Shown: piece by piece, positions 1 to 10,129 of the stretch
Layout: every line of letters begins with the position of its first letter
Numbering within the stretch: the stretch's first letter is position 1
Made by a program: the position numbers and the translations under genes
The notes under the pieces: model-generated
Told to the model about the DNA's origin: nothing
The model's database searches: none
Seen by the model: only the letters and a program-made list of their open reading frames with translations
Assembly: GCA_914767715.1 (NCBI GenBank)
Contig: OU612074.1
Span: 3,113,501-3,177,500, forward strand
Source of the DNA: Membranipora membranacea
Taxonomy: Eukaryota; Bryozoa; Gymnolaemata; Cheilostomatida; Membraniporidae
Length of the DNA stretch: 64,000 nt
Direction: 5' to 3'

Positions 1-610
1 GGAAGGCTTCCAACTGTTCATTGTTTCGCTGAAACAATAACCTCCCAATGCCTGTTCTCTGAGCCAAACCAGCGCAGAGAGGTTTGCTTCCATCAACTCA
101 TTACCACCAGCATAAAGTCGATTGTCAAGGCACCAGCCGCTCGTGTCGAGTAAATCTTCCTTTTTTCAGATATAAACTCAATTATTCTTGACTGCAAAAT
201 GCTTACTTGCTGTATCTAAAGCTGCTTATGTGCTCAAGGCATTAAAAAAAAATCATCATTATCTCATTTATCTTTTAACATCAAATTTTTGTTATCAGTG
301 TAATTATGCTGGTGTTTGAATTACAGATATTCATTTACAGATTTATTTGTATTCCACTGTTGAAATACCCTGGGGTATGTATATTACATGAAAAAGTTGG
401 CGAGCTCTGGTAATTATAAATCCATTGACATGTATTTTACATCCTATTGACAATTGCAAAACTGCAATTTTTATTTCCTCCTTCCAAATAAGGGTATGAA
501 ATGTCTTAATCAGGACTAAGAGCACAATAATATGACTAATATCAAAACAAGGAAAAAAACTGTTGTCACTTGTATCAACACAATTATTTTTGAGCCTGCT
601 ACTCGGTGAC
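1..610. other. Left-edge non-coding stretch
   Basis: AT-rich sequence with no reading frame I can assign and no recognisable repeat. It ends at the TATA-like box of the ankyrin-type gene. Confidence 0.5.
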
Positions 611-618
611 TATAAGAG
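611..618 (+). promoter_or_regulatory. TATA-like box of the ankyrin-type gene
   Basis: TATAAGAG lies 63 bases before the ATG at 681, a spacing that would allow a start site near 640 and a short 5' UTR. No intron is needed between it and the start codon. Confidence 0.4.
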
Positions 619-680
619 CATAAGTTTCTCGTTACTTCAGCTTATCGCTGACTGACTTTCAAAGCTCTTCGAGAATAACC

Positions 681-1541
681 ATGGATAGAAACATCACCTA
701 CCCTTTGTATCCCAGCCAACCCGACTCACAAAATCTGTCGTGTACCTGGGCTGACGTTATGAGCTTTCTAATGCACACTGTCAACTACAGCGAAGTGGAT
801 GCTATTAAAATCAAAGAACAACTTCAGCAACTGATATCAGAGCAAGAGCTTAGCAACAAGCCCATTCTCCTTCTATCAGCAGATACGGAAGAGTTACGGC
901 TTGTGACCGTTATACTTGCATGCGTAAATCCTCTATACAGGAGACAGCTTGTGAGTGGCTGGTTTGATTATGCCCTGCAGCAACCCTTCCAAGTCAAAGA
1001 AGGGCTTGTGAAAGCTTTGATGGAATCGTTGTCACTGGAAGAGAGAATGGATATCGTAATGGAAACTCACACCACGGAATATGGCTATTCCGGGAAACTC
1101 CTCAATCAGTTTCTATGTAGATGGAGCCACGAGATGGTGTGTTCTATGCTGGAGTCACTGGAAACCATTGACAACCGATACCAGGTGCTCTCCTACCACA
1201 ACGAGACAGGTACTCCTCTCCACTGTGCTGTCGACTGGTCAAACTGCACAAAGCAAACCTTGAGGGCCATATTAGAGTCTGTGGATCAAGACCAACGCTA
1301 CCAACTACTACAAATAAAGGGAGCTCGATGTCTGACAGCTCTGCATGTGGCAGTTCTGACCCGACAGCACGACATGATTGAGACTATGAGGGATGTGCTG
1401 AGCGCTGAGCAGTGGATGGATCTTCTCACCATGCCTGAACCTGGACATGGGAGGTGGGCAACAGATACAGAAGCAAGGACTCTGTATGAAGGCTACAGGA
1501 CTGAAGCAATATCTGCCTCAGATATGATCAGCAACCAGTAA
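681..1541 (+). CDS. Divergent ankyrin-repeat-type protein, 286 aa, single exon
   Basis: The ATG has a strong context (ACCATGG) and the frame is open for 286 codons. Two segments look like degenerate ankyrin repeats: TPLHCAV at residues 178-184 and TALHVAV at 219-225, each followed by a helix-like stretch. The first 170 residues are leucine-rich and helical with no known domain; LESL/LESV-type units (MESLSLE, MLESLETI, ILESVDQ) recur about every 40 residues, as if they were eroded repeats. There is no signal peptide or membrane segment, so it is probably cytosolic. Ankyrin repeats usually bind other proteins; no partner can be inferred. The C-terminus is short and polar. A broken partial copy lies 2.5 kb downstream. 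The ankyrin assignment is moderate and the function is unknown. Confidence 0.7.
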   Translation: MDRNITYPLYPSQPDSQNLSCTWADVMSFLMHTVNYSEVDAIKIKEQLQQLISEQELSNKPILLLSADTEELRLVTVILACVNPLYRRQLVSGWFDYALQQPFQVKEGLVKALMESLSLEERMDIVMETHTTEYGYSGKLLNQFLCRWSHEMVCSMLESLETIDNRYQVLSYHNETGTPLHCAVDWSNCTKQTLRAILESVDQDQRYQLLQIKGARCLTALHVAVLTRQHDMIETMRDVLSAEQWMDLLTMPEPGHGRWATDTEARTLYEGYRTEAISASDMISNQ

Positions 1542-1702
1542 AGTGGTAAGTCTAGATTCTAGATGGAAGTGTATCAGATGATGACCAGCACTTTGATACT
1601 GGGGCTCATAGGTCACGTTACCTACCAAATCCATATGCTGCCTTCTGGTCTGCCAGTATCAATCAGCTCCATTCTCAGTTTTGATTTTTTTTGGTAAGCT
1701 GC

Positions 1703-1708
1703 AATAAA
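1703..1708 (+). promoter_or_regulatory. Candidate poly(A) signal AATAAA
   Basis: A canonical AATAAA stands 162 bases after the stop codon of the ankyrin-type gene, in the correct orientation. Confidence 0.45.
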
Positions 1709-3627
1709 ATTCCTTTAGAGCAGGGGACTAAAGATAGGGGTATGTTCATCCTATGGTAAATCAATTACGCGCTGTAGCTCTTGCATTTACTTGAATATTT
1801 TTTATCTTATTGCCATGACAGTGTAGAGAGACACCACATTCGCTATGGATAGAAGATTCCTCACATATTGATCGTCATATATATATAGATATACAATGAT
1901 GTTTATCACATGAGCCAGGCTGACAAAGATAAATAATGTGAGAGGTCAGCGAGCTGAGTTCCACAGAGATTATTGGAAAACTCTGCATGTTTTATTGTCA
2001 TGTCATAACATAATCACCAGTTTATTTGAATAACATTATTATAAGTGAATGTATTAGTCAAATTGGTTTTTGCAGTGTTCAGTAGAAATCATCTTATCAA
2101 TGTCGTATCATCACCAATGATAACTCTTTAGAATTATATTCATTTATTCAAAATATATCCACCATAGAACATACATATCCGCCAATTGTTGTTTCTACTT
2201 GTTGTAATGGCCATTTCATTTTCGCCGGCAAGTGCTAGTTTGAGTGCGCTTAATCCTATCTTTAAATTGTTCAACATATTTCACCTTCAACTGAATGCCA
2301 CTTGATAGAGAGAGATTTTCACCAGTTTTTTTTCTGTATGTTGCATGACACCACTCCTTACACCTGATTTCAATTATTTGTTCAAATATAGTTTTGAAAA
2401 ATGGATAACTTTGTTAAGAAAACTAGGGAAGTTGTGACATAGAGAAGGGAAGTTTAAACTTTATATGGTAGAGCGCTTTCTCAGACACTTGTGTATGTTT
2501 GAGTCCTTGACGACGCAGCAAAGAATAACACTGGGTTTATATATATACTACTCATCAATGACCACGCCCCCACCTCCTCCACCTCCAGTACCTCAGGCTA
2601 GAAACAAGACGAGTGATGAGCCAAAGGCACCGCCCCCCAGTGGGGCAGGATTTGATATATACCTAACTTTTCTCCTATAATTATTTCAGGTATATCAATG
2701 CCGCAGCGTACATATATCTGTAGATAGAGGAGTTATATATGTGTATGATACAGGAAGTTGGCTCCCCATATCTCTTAATCAGCTCATCACTAAAGCCAGC
2801 TACTGATCTGACAACTTTATCTATATCTACTGAAACCTGATGGGGTGTGACACTATCGGAAACAAATTTGGTCGGGGGTTATACTTGGTACTCTTTCCTA
2901 AAAGAATGGCATATATTAAACTCAGAAATTTTCAATCAAATAGTGCAAAGTGTCGTGATTCCGAAAAAACCTACAGCTAGTTGTGTGAGTTTAAAAGAGA
3001 AATGTCGATCTGTCTATCGATAGCGCTTTTTTAATAGCCTTCTGATTATATTGGATGAAAGGCTGCAGCACCCAGTAATGCAATTTATTTTGCCATCATC
3101 AAGAGTTATGGGGGAAACACCGAACAAACCAAGGGTAGTCCCCTTCATCTTTTCAATAAAGTTGAAACCACATCTTGCACTGTGTAGCGCTTTGTCTTTG
3201 CAATCTGCTTCCACCAGCCCTCCTGTTTTACACCAATACATGCTAAGTGACCTGATTTCAAGGTACTATTATTATGTCATAAGTTGGCTTAGCAAGGAGG
3301 ACGCTCTGCTGACACTAAGATAAAGCCTTACAAAAGAGAGTAATTCATAGGCTCCAAGGGACAAGGGGGACCACACAATCTTGAGATGGTACGACATTCT
3401 TTATATTGAAAGCAAACTGACTGTAGTTTATCCTGTAATTGTTGTATCTGTTGTGATTTGGTATATACCAGATACAGTAGTGCGCATACCACTGCACAAC
3501 ACACAGGTCTTCAGCTAGAAACCAAGAGTCAAGTGCAGTTTCGAGGCGTTCTCTAGTACAGCCTCCTCATGGCCGGCCCCAGCAACATGAAGCCACTCCT
3601 GTTTATTGATGAACATCTCAATCCATT
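1709..3627. other. Intergenic stretch, no assigned gene
   Basis: No supported gene. A proline-rich frame near 2555-2680 (seven prolines, then APPPSGAGF) is too short and isolated to call. A splice-acceptor-like TTATTTCAG occurs near 2682-2690. The rest is AT-rich. Confidence 0.4.
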
Positions 3628-4086
3628 ATCGCTTTTTAAAACTTTTTGATATTGTATTGGGGATCATGTCTAATAGTTATTTTCACAGTTGAAACCTCCC
3701 AAATATTTGACGTTGAGTCGCAGTGACCACTGAAAGTTCATTTTGGGGCAAAAAGTGCCCTTTTTAAATTGAGAACTCTGTGCCATGCTATTGAGGTATT
3801 TGATTAGTTTTTGCTTTCACCATATAGAGGAGGCATGGCACTAACTGGAGGAGCAACATTTTAGTGAAACTTCATAATTTTAGGCCTCCTGTCTTTGAGA
3901 CTTAAACTTGATTTTTGCAATAGTAAAAGGGCAATTTTTGACCCCTCATTACATGTGACCCCAATAATGCAGAAACTAAAATTTCCAATTTATTATAACA
4001 TTTTGGTCTTGCACTGTCACTTCCATCAATAATCTTACCAGATTACAGATCCTGGTTGTCACAACTGTAACAAATAATAACCCAAA
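3628..4086 (+). repeat. Family A transposon internal fragment
   Basis: This segment is closely similar to 51648-52108, the interior of a TTAA-flanked element. It lacks both terminal inverted repeats. Homology starts at TATCGCTTTTTAAAAC and stops at AATAACCCAAA, exactly where the ankyrin-like pseudogene begins. Confidence 0.8.
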
Positions 4087-4494
4087 TCAGCTTGTGAGTG
4101 GGTTTGATTATGCCCTGCAGCAACCTTTCCGAGTCAAAGAAGGGCTCGTGAGAGCTTTGATGGAATCGTTGCAACTTGAAGAGAGAATGGATATGGTAAT
4201 GGAAACTCGCACCACGGAATATTGCGGATCTGGGAAACTCCTCAATCAGTTTCTATGTAGATGGAGCCCCAAGATGGTGTGTTCTATGCTTGAGTCACTG
4301 GAAACCATTGACAACCGATACCAGGTGCTCTCCTACCACAACGAGACAGGTACTCCTCTCCACTGTGCTGTCGACTGGTCAAACTGCACAAAGCAAACCT
4401 TGAGGGCCATGTTAGAATCTGTGGATCAGGATAACGCTACCCACTACTCCAAATAAAGGGAGTTTGATGTCTGACAGCTCTGCATGTGGCAGTT
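4087..4494 (+). pseudogene. Partial broken copy of the ankyrin-type gene
   Basis: The segment matches bases about 947-1360 of the intact gene. It is a partial duplicate starting in mid-gene and stopping soon after a two-base deletion near 4430 that shifts the frame to an early stop. It has no promoter or start of its own. Its left boundary abuts family A transposon sequence and its right side leads into a decayed BEL/Pao fragment, so it sits in a repeat graveyard. Differences from the parent are scattered, indicating some age. Confidence 0.85.
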
Positions 4495-4559
4495 CAGTTT
4501 AGTTCTGTGACGTCAGCTGTCATCTGAGGCGAATGCATGCAACACATTATGGATCAAAG

Positions 4560-5310
4560 ATGAGACTATTCTCTTTCCTTGCCCATTGATAAATATTCCA
4601 CTACTGTGTATGTGGTTGGTGGCAAATTTCAGAATGCTTGGCCTGAATGTAGAGCTCCGACACATGCTCCTGTGCAGGCATGACCACCGGATGTCTAGCT
4701 TCATAGCTCGAGAGAGAATTGGTGAGATTAGCCCCAACTTGGATCCAATTTGGATAAGGGTGAACAATGCTGTAGAGGTGAGCCGGCTGAGAGTTTGTCT
4801 ATTTCATATGTGAAGTAGCTCTTTTGTAGTAGTTACAGAAAAGTTGAGAATACTTTCCCAGTTTCTGGGAGTATATCTCTCTTTTCTGTGTTGCTGCGAG
4901 AATCTCAGCATGCGGCTGACATCTCGGATGGCTTGCTTCCATGAGCTGAATCTGTCGAATTGAGCAAGGACATCGATGATGCTATCGGACAATTTTGCAT
5001 GAGTGAAGACTCTTCCCATCTCAAAATCGTTTTCATTGAGAGTGAAGATCTTTGGTTGTTCTGACATCTGAAATGCTGGGTAGGTCAGAAACTCGGGTAC
5101 GTAGAGCCATGGCGAGCCTTATAGCTGAGTGGCAGTAGAGCCTCGGTCAACAATATTGATTGCAGGGTTCTCCTTTGTAGAGACATGATACCACTGCTGA
5201 GTGTCTGTGGCGTCCTTTATACACAGCACCCTGTTGCAGACATCTGTGTGGTCGGTTTTACCTTCATTGGCGACATTTCGGTCTTTGTTTGAGGTAATTA
5301 GATTCAATGG
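4560..5310 (-). mobile_element. Decayed BEL/Pao retrotransposon fragment
   Basis: Minus-strand translation shows the stretch linking RNase H to integrase of BEL/Pao polyproteins. It begins with WYHVSTKENPA..DRGST, matching WYHISGALNPA..SRGST of the intact element at 22862-28561. It then has a PEFL motif, an FSSWKQAIRDVSRMLRF segment, and WIQVGANL..YEARHPVVMP leading into the pre-integrase region. An in-frame stop after the DRGST block and further stops near 4800 and 4610 break it. No LTRs are seen nearby. It is a different, older lineage from the intact copy and cannot code for an active element. Confidence 0.8.
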
Positions 5311-7784
5311 TTTGGCTTTTATCGATGTGTAAAATTCCTATCTCATCCCCTTCTCAATTAAAATTCAGAATGCAAATTTTCTTAGTGGTTATCAAATCAC
5401 TTAAAGCCCGATGCATACAATGCTCCAATGTAATGGGGAAACACACATTATAAAATGAATGGGAACAGGAGACAATGTCATCTTTTTAATCGTGCAGATA
5501 AATCATTTGGGCGAAAGCTCTTATATGTGATGACATCTGCATGCCTGGCAATAGTAAGATGTAAATTCGCCTTTCGATGTAAAAAGATGAGTTACTTTTA
5601 ATCTTTCTGGAAAGATGGGCTGGCAGAAACATACCCAGTACTATTCAAACACCATATTTGCAGCCTCTATGGATCAGAAACCACTAATGTTCAAGCATCA
5701 ATATTTGAAACCCATTCAGTCTTCACGCAAAATAGTGACAATGAACTGCTCAGAGTGTGTAAACAGTCTTGTCACAACACCAGCAATCAGCCAGTTGAGT
5801 GTTAACGGACGTATGAAGCAACTTGGTAAATTCATGATTCCTGTTAATACCGACCATCCAAAACCTGCCACCAAGCGCCCAGAGTGTTAGGTCCAGCTAG
5901 TTCGAAATTATATAGAGAGTTTCCCGTATTTGGGGCCAAACTATGTGAGATAAGACACCAATAGGATTTTCTATCAAAGAGGTCTCACTATCCCATTTAT
6001 GTATACTGTGTACAAGAAAAAGTTAATGTCTGGAAACCAGCAGGATGAGATTGTGAAAGAATAAAAATATCGTGATTTCTTTTACACTTGATACATCTCG
6101 TTCAGCCAGCAGATGTGAGATCAGATGCAGATCACCGCACGCCACCAACCTAATCCTCTGGTCCGACTCGTGTGCACCACAGAATCGAAATTTCCACATG
6201 AGCTTTGCATTGTAGCTCTTTATACAGCAAACTCCTGCAATACTGACATCACACAACGCTTCTGGGAGCCTGGTAATAGCTCAATCTCTGATGCAGATAT
6301 CCTGTAAAGCGTCATCAAATATCAGCTGCCAGATGAATTATTTTCACTTGTATCATTGGTGCGAGAACTGAAGCTCATCAAACCATGTGAAATGAAAATG
6401 TCCACATGATGAGATCAGAGGATTTCTTCAATCATACAGAACAGTGTGAAATGCACAGCTACCAGAGCTATGCTACTGTTGGGATATGATAGTTTCGGCT
6501 CAGCGAGGAAATTAAGTGATGAAAAAGAAAGTTGAATAACGTTTATGTGTGGGGATGATTTAGTGAACATGCTGAGGATTATAGAACCATAGACTAAAAA
6601 TATTATTTCCATCCACGATGGTGTTTGTCTTTCTGAAGTGATTGTTATAAAATGATAAGCTGATCATTTTGTGTCATTTTTCTAGTAATCCAATTTATTT
6701 CTTTTACTCTCCATTAGATACCTCAAATAAACAGGTAAGAAGTCAAATATTCCGGTGATTAGAGTAGTTAGGTCATTTCCATTCTCAATATGCCTCGCTT
6801 GTTTAAGAAAAATAGCATATCTGATAACATTGTTTCCTGGTTTATTTGTGGTAGAGGCGTGATAACTTCAAAGACTGATGAAAAATGTTTGCACTTGGTG
6901 TGCAATTACTTTGTGCAATCGTTGAAACACAATAATTCTGGAAATTACCATGATGTCAAAAGTCTCGGTCCGTCCCAGTCTCGTGAGACTTGTCTCCTCG
7001 AGACACTGTCTCGCCTCAACGAGACAGACACATGTCGAGACCTGTGCATTACAAACATTGTTATGATGATTATTCAATGGGCCATACGTACAGTCAACAC
7101 CCAACTATACTGTATTATGATGTATTATCGTCACCATTCATCTTCCAAAGTGATAATATCAAGATAAGTAAAGTCATTGCTGTATCGTATTCAATTTCCA
7201 GATGCCAACATTTTTAAATGCACTGTAACCAAAAATTTGCATCGCATAATTAAGGATGTTTGCATTCTAAGCCAGCGCTAGCTGGTGAACTCTTGCCTAA
7301 ATTTGTGTCCTGCAATAGACAATCAATCAACCTAATTTTAAGTAAACATTCAACAAGTCTGTGATTGACCCACCTACAGGTATTTTCACTGATGCCGATT
7401 GCTGACAACAATAATGCGACAGCTGATTGTTGTGTAATAACGCACAATAACAATACAGATTTTTTTAATTCAATTTATTTGCAAATTATATCATATCACC
7501 TACTCGTATATTAAGAATATATGTTCAATGATACGATACTCCCGTGAAAATGTCTTGTTGAAAATGCAAACTCAAATGATTTGTTTTTTTAACATTTATT
7601 ACTTTAGGCAAAAGTACGTCATGCGCTGTGGAAGGAAAATTCATTTTCAATAATCGATGTAATATGTCATACACAGTTGGGAGCTACGGTGAATAGAAAT
7701 ATTCATTGATTATTAATATTCAGTTGTCTTTCCACGGAAGATGTTGCACTTGTTCTATTTTTTTATGGAAGGCCCCTATAGGTC
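5311..7784. other. Intergenic stretch before the CAP/ShKT-type cluster
   Basis: No supported gene; the open frames here (for example 5615-5890) match nothing I recognise. At 6970-7050 the pentamers GTCTC and GAGAC alternate about ten times, giving overlapping inverted repeats. About 7300-7560 is homologous to about 13530-13710 and marks the left boundary of the tandem duplication. Confidence 0.4.
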
Positions 7785-9677
7785 CTAGCAGACCCCACAC
7801 ATAAATGGACAGTTATCCATCACAACCGTCCATTTACTGCAGGCAGCCACTCCGTAGCTTTTGCAGACCCTGCAATCCTTTGCTTTTGAGCAGTTCACTA
7901 CAAAACAGAATCAATATTAACGCAAACATTAACATTGCTGCAGATACAAAGGGCCAATTTTTACAAAATACTATAAATAAATAACAATCTTAACAAGTTA
8001 ATTACCATGTGTTTACTTCTCAATGTTAGTTATATTTTGTGGTGTCATGCCGGGCCGGGCCGGGAATAAGTAAGTAAGGATTGTAACAACTTAAACAATT
8101 GGAGTTTACTCAACAACATTACAGTTGATCACACCAACATATCCTTCATGCAGGTAAAGACTAAATCTGTTAAGAAGTTACAACATAAAACACATTCATA
8201 TTTACCATTGCAGTTTGTCTGATCGATCCATGGTTTCTTTGTACATTCACATTGGCATGTATCAAGGTTCAGCTTCCCGGTACCAGAGCAGGTCTTTGTG
8301 CAACTGTACTTTAGTAAATCTAACAAAATCACAAACTTGATGTCAAAATTTATGTCGAGGAAGGTTCAAGGAAGTTGAGTTAGCTACATCGCGTACAGAA
8401 TCATGCTGGCACATCTAGCTGAGATCCAACACTAATAAAAATGTTGGATCTCAGCTAGATTTTAAAGGCACCTGATCGGTCAACAACAACATCTGTCATC
8501 ACTAATGGTGGATGGCTGGGGAAGAAGATACTCCCTACATTTTGAGAGCTCATAAAACTCCAAAGCTACTGGCTAGATGTTTTGATGCCGCAACTCTCTA
8601 TTTAAATTTTTGACTGGTGGCTATGCTGGGCAAAGCCCCTCTGTGGCAGCAGTGGTTTAAGTAAGATCTGCATGCTGTGTTGATCTGTCTTGCTGAGTAT
8701 CACTACCCCCATTTTGATCAAAAGATCCCACATCTTACGCCTCATATAAATTGATGTTAAACAAAACTCACCCTGATCGTTTGTTCGATATTCCCTGTGT
8801 TTGTGCTTATTTCTGACAGTTAAAGTCTTGCGCTCCTTGTGATGTATGACAAATTTAGGACGATTAGGAGCTTTCTTTGTAGTTTGAGAGGACTCTGTTG
8901 TGGTTGAGGTAGAGGACCCTAGCTCATCCTCTTCATAACCTGTGGATAGTACAAATCTTTTGTTTCATTTATTGTGTACATTTATTGCACATTTTTAGAT
9001 GGAGAGCATATAATATAATAATATGTTTAAGGCTTACAGTTGCTAAAAGTGACAGTTCTACTAGGCCATGTTTGTTGTGGTTTTAAAGATCTCGACTGAA
9101 AAGTCATTAAGGCATATGAAATAAAACAGCCTGTGAACCTAATTGAAGTTAAACTGCTGCAAAGTCTGAAAATTTGGGATCATAGTGGATCATAGTGATT
9201 TATTGCCTCCACCTGACCACTATGATCCACTATGATCTTCCTTGCTAAAATATTTTTATAAAAAACTAAAATGCTATTTTCGACAATTTTTATTTTCTGA
9301 TCACTTTTCTTTGCCCCATGAACTCACAAGATTTGATTTACTGGTGTAATTTATCCACTTTTCTAATAGGACTGACCCTTTAAACGACAGTGATCACAAG
9401 GTTCTTCTTTTTGAAACATACAGGAAATTTCTGCCTTAATTGGTTGTAGTAACAATAATATCAATATAGTTTCAAGTCAAGGTACAACTTAGCAAATACG
9501 TCTGAGCTTCAAGTTGCGGATGCTTTGTTTGTAATACCATTGCTAGCCATAGATCGCACAATGTTGAAACAGGTGACTTTGATAAGATCTAATTTATATG
9601 AACTTTTGATAGTAAATCTTACCATGTATGTGTGTCACGATGACAACCATTAGTAATAGTAGAGTAAGGAATTTCAT
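7785..9677 (-). CDS. Secreted EGF-like + ShKT protein lacking CAP, 149 aa
   Basis: Four coding exons: 9677-9623 (signal peptide, MKFLTLLLLMVVIVTHIHG), 8939-8772 (linker rich in Ser/Thr then Lys/Arg), 8319-8206 (EGF-like, CSGTGKLNLDTCQCEC) and 7897-7785 (ShKT, ending CPFMCGVC and a stop). All junctions are phase 1 with GT-AG borders, total 450 bases, uninterrupted. The ShKT part has a seventh cysteine where the paralog at 13789 has Tyr. That paralog carries five extra exons (CAP plus a hinge) between the linker and the EGF-like exon; here the linker is followed directly by the EGF-like exon across a 452-bp intron. The product is predicted to be extracellular. ShKT folds occur in channel blockers and in many non-toxic secreted enzymes, so a toxin role is not implied. 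A TATA box and a 5' UTR exon precede it. Confidence 0.75.
8413..8460. repeat. Perfect 19-bp hairpin at the CAP-loss intron
   Basis: ATCTAGCTGAGATCCAACA at 8413-8431 is exactly inverted at 8442-8460, with a 10-base loop. It lies in the intron where the paralog carries its CAP exons. The perfect arms imply it is recent or under selection. It could be a rearrangement scar, a tiny foldback, or an RNA hairpin; it is short for a microRNA precursor. Confidence 0.8.
9048..9383. mobile_element. TTAA-flanked miniature element, family B copy 1
   Basis: Its left end carries GACAGTTCTACTAGGCCATG and its right end AATAGGACTGACCCTTTAAA, which form terminal inverted repeats around CAGTCCTA(C/T)TAG. TTAA is seen at the right end. 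Near-identical copies occur at 35390 and 60095. It has an internal palindrome of GATCATAGTG units. It lies in the first coding intron of the CAP-less paralog and is absent from the matching intron of the other paralog. Confidence 0.75.
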
Positions 9678-10045
9678 CGTACAACTAGTATATTCCCTGA
9701 AACAAATATAGTAGTCAAAGCGTTATTTCAAAAGTTTTTCGATCAAATAAAAATCGATTGATACCACTGGTTATATATAATATATATATATTATTAACTT
9801 AATTAACACTTAATTGATCAGTACCGGAAGGCAAATAAGATCATGTTTTACATGCATGCTATTGTATGGAGTAACAAACGTTTAAAAGTTATAAAAATAC
9901 ACACAGGAACCGGACAGTGATGTTGAAACAAAATACATTTGGAAAAATCTAATAGTTTTTGAAGAATAATCTTAGTCACAGCGGTTTAGCTAAATACAAT
10001 TACTGTGTGCTCTTTTTCTTTTTTTACCTGTACAAACAGAAACTT

Positions 10046-10125
10046 ACCTCAGTCAATACTATTCTCCTATTACACTGCTCAGTGACTGTGGGTGAACCTT
10101 AATTAGTTAAGCCCTGCTTTATATA
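10046..10125 (-). promoter_or_regulatory. Promoter and 5' UTR exon of the CAP-less gene
   Basis: A TATA box (TATATAAA, minus strand, 10118-10125) is followed by a short untranslated exon ending at a GTAAG donor at 10048. The next exon starts at 9696 and holds the ATG at 9677. The same arrangement, with similar sequence, precedes the paralog at 18390. Confidence 0.6.
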
Positions 10126-10129
10126 CTTA

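Noticed and set aside
2465-2680. Proline-rich frame resembling an actin-regulator segment
   Set aside because: Short, isolated, and without flanking exons in phase.
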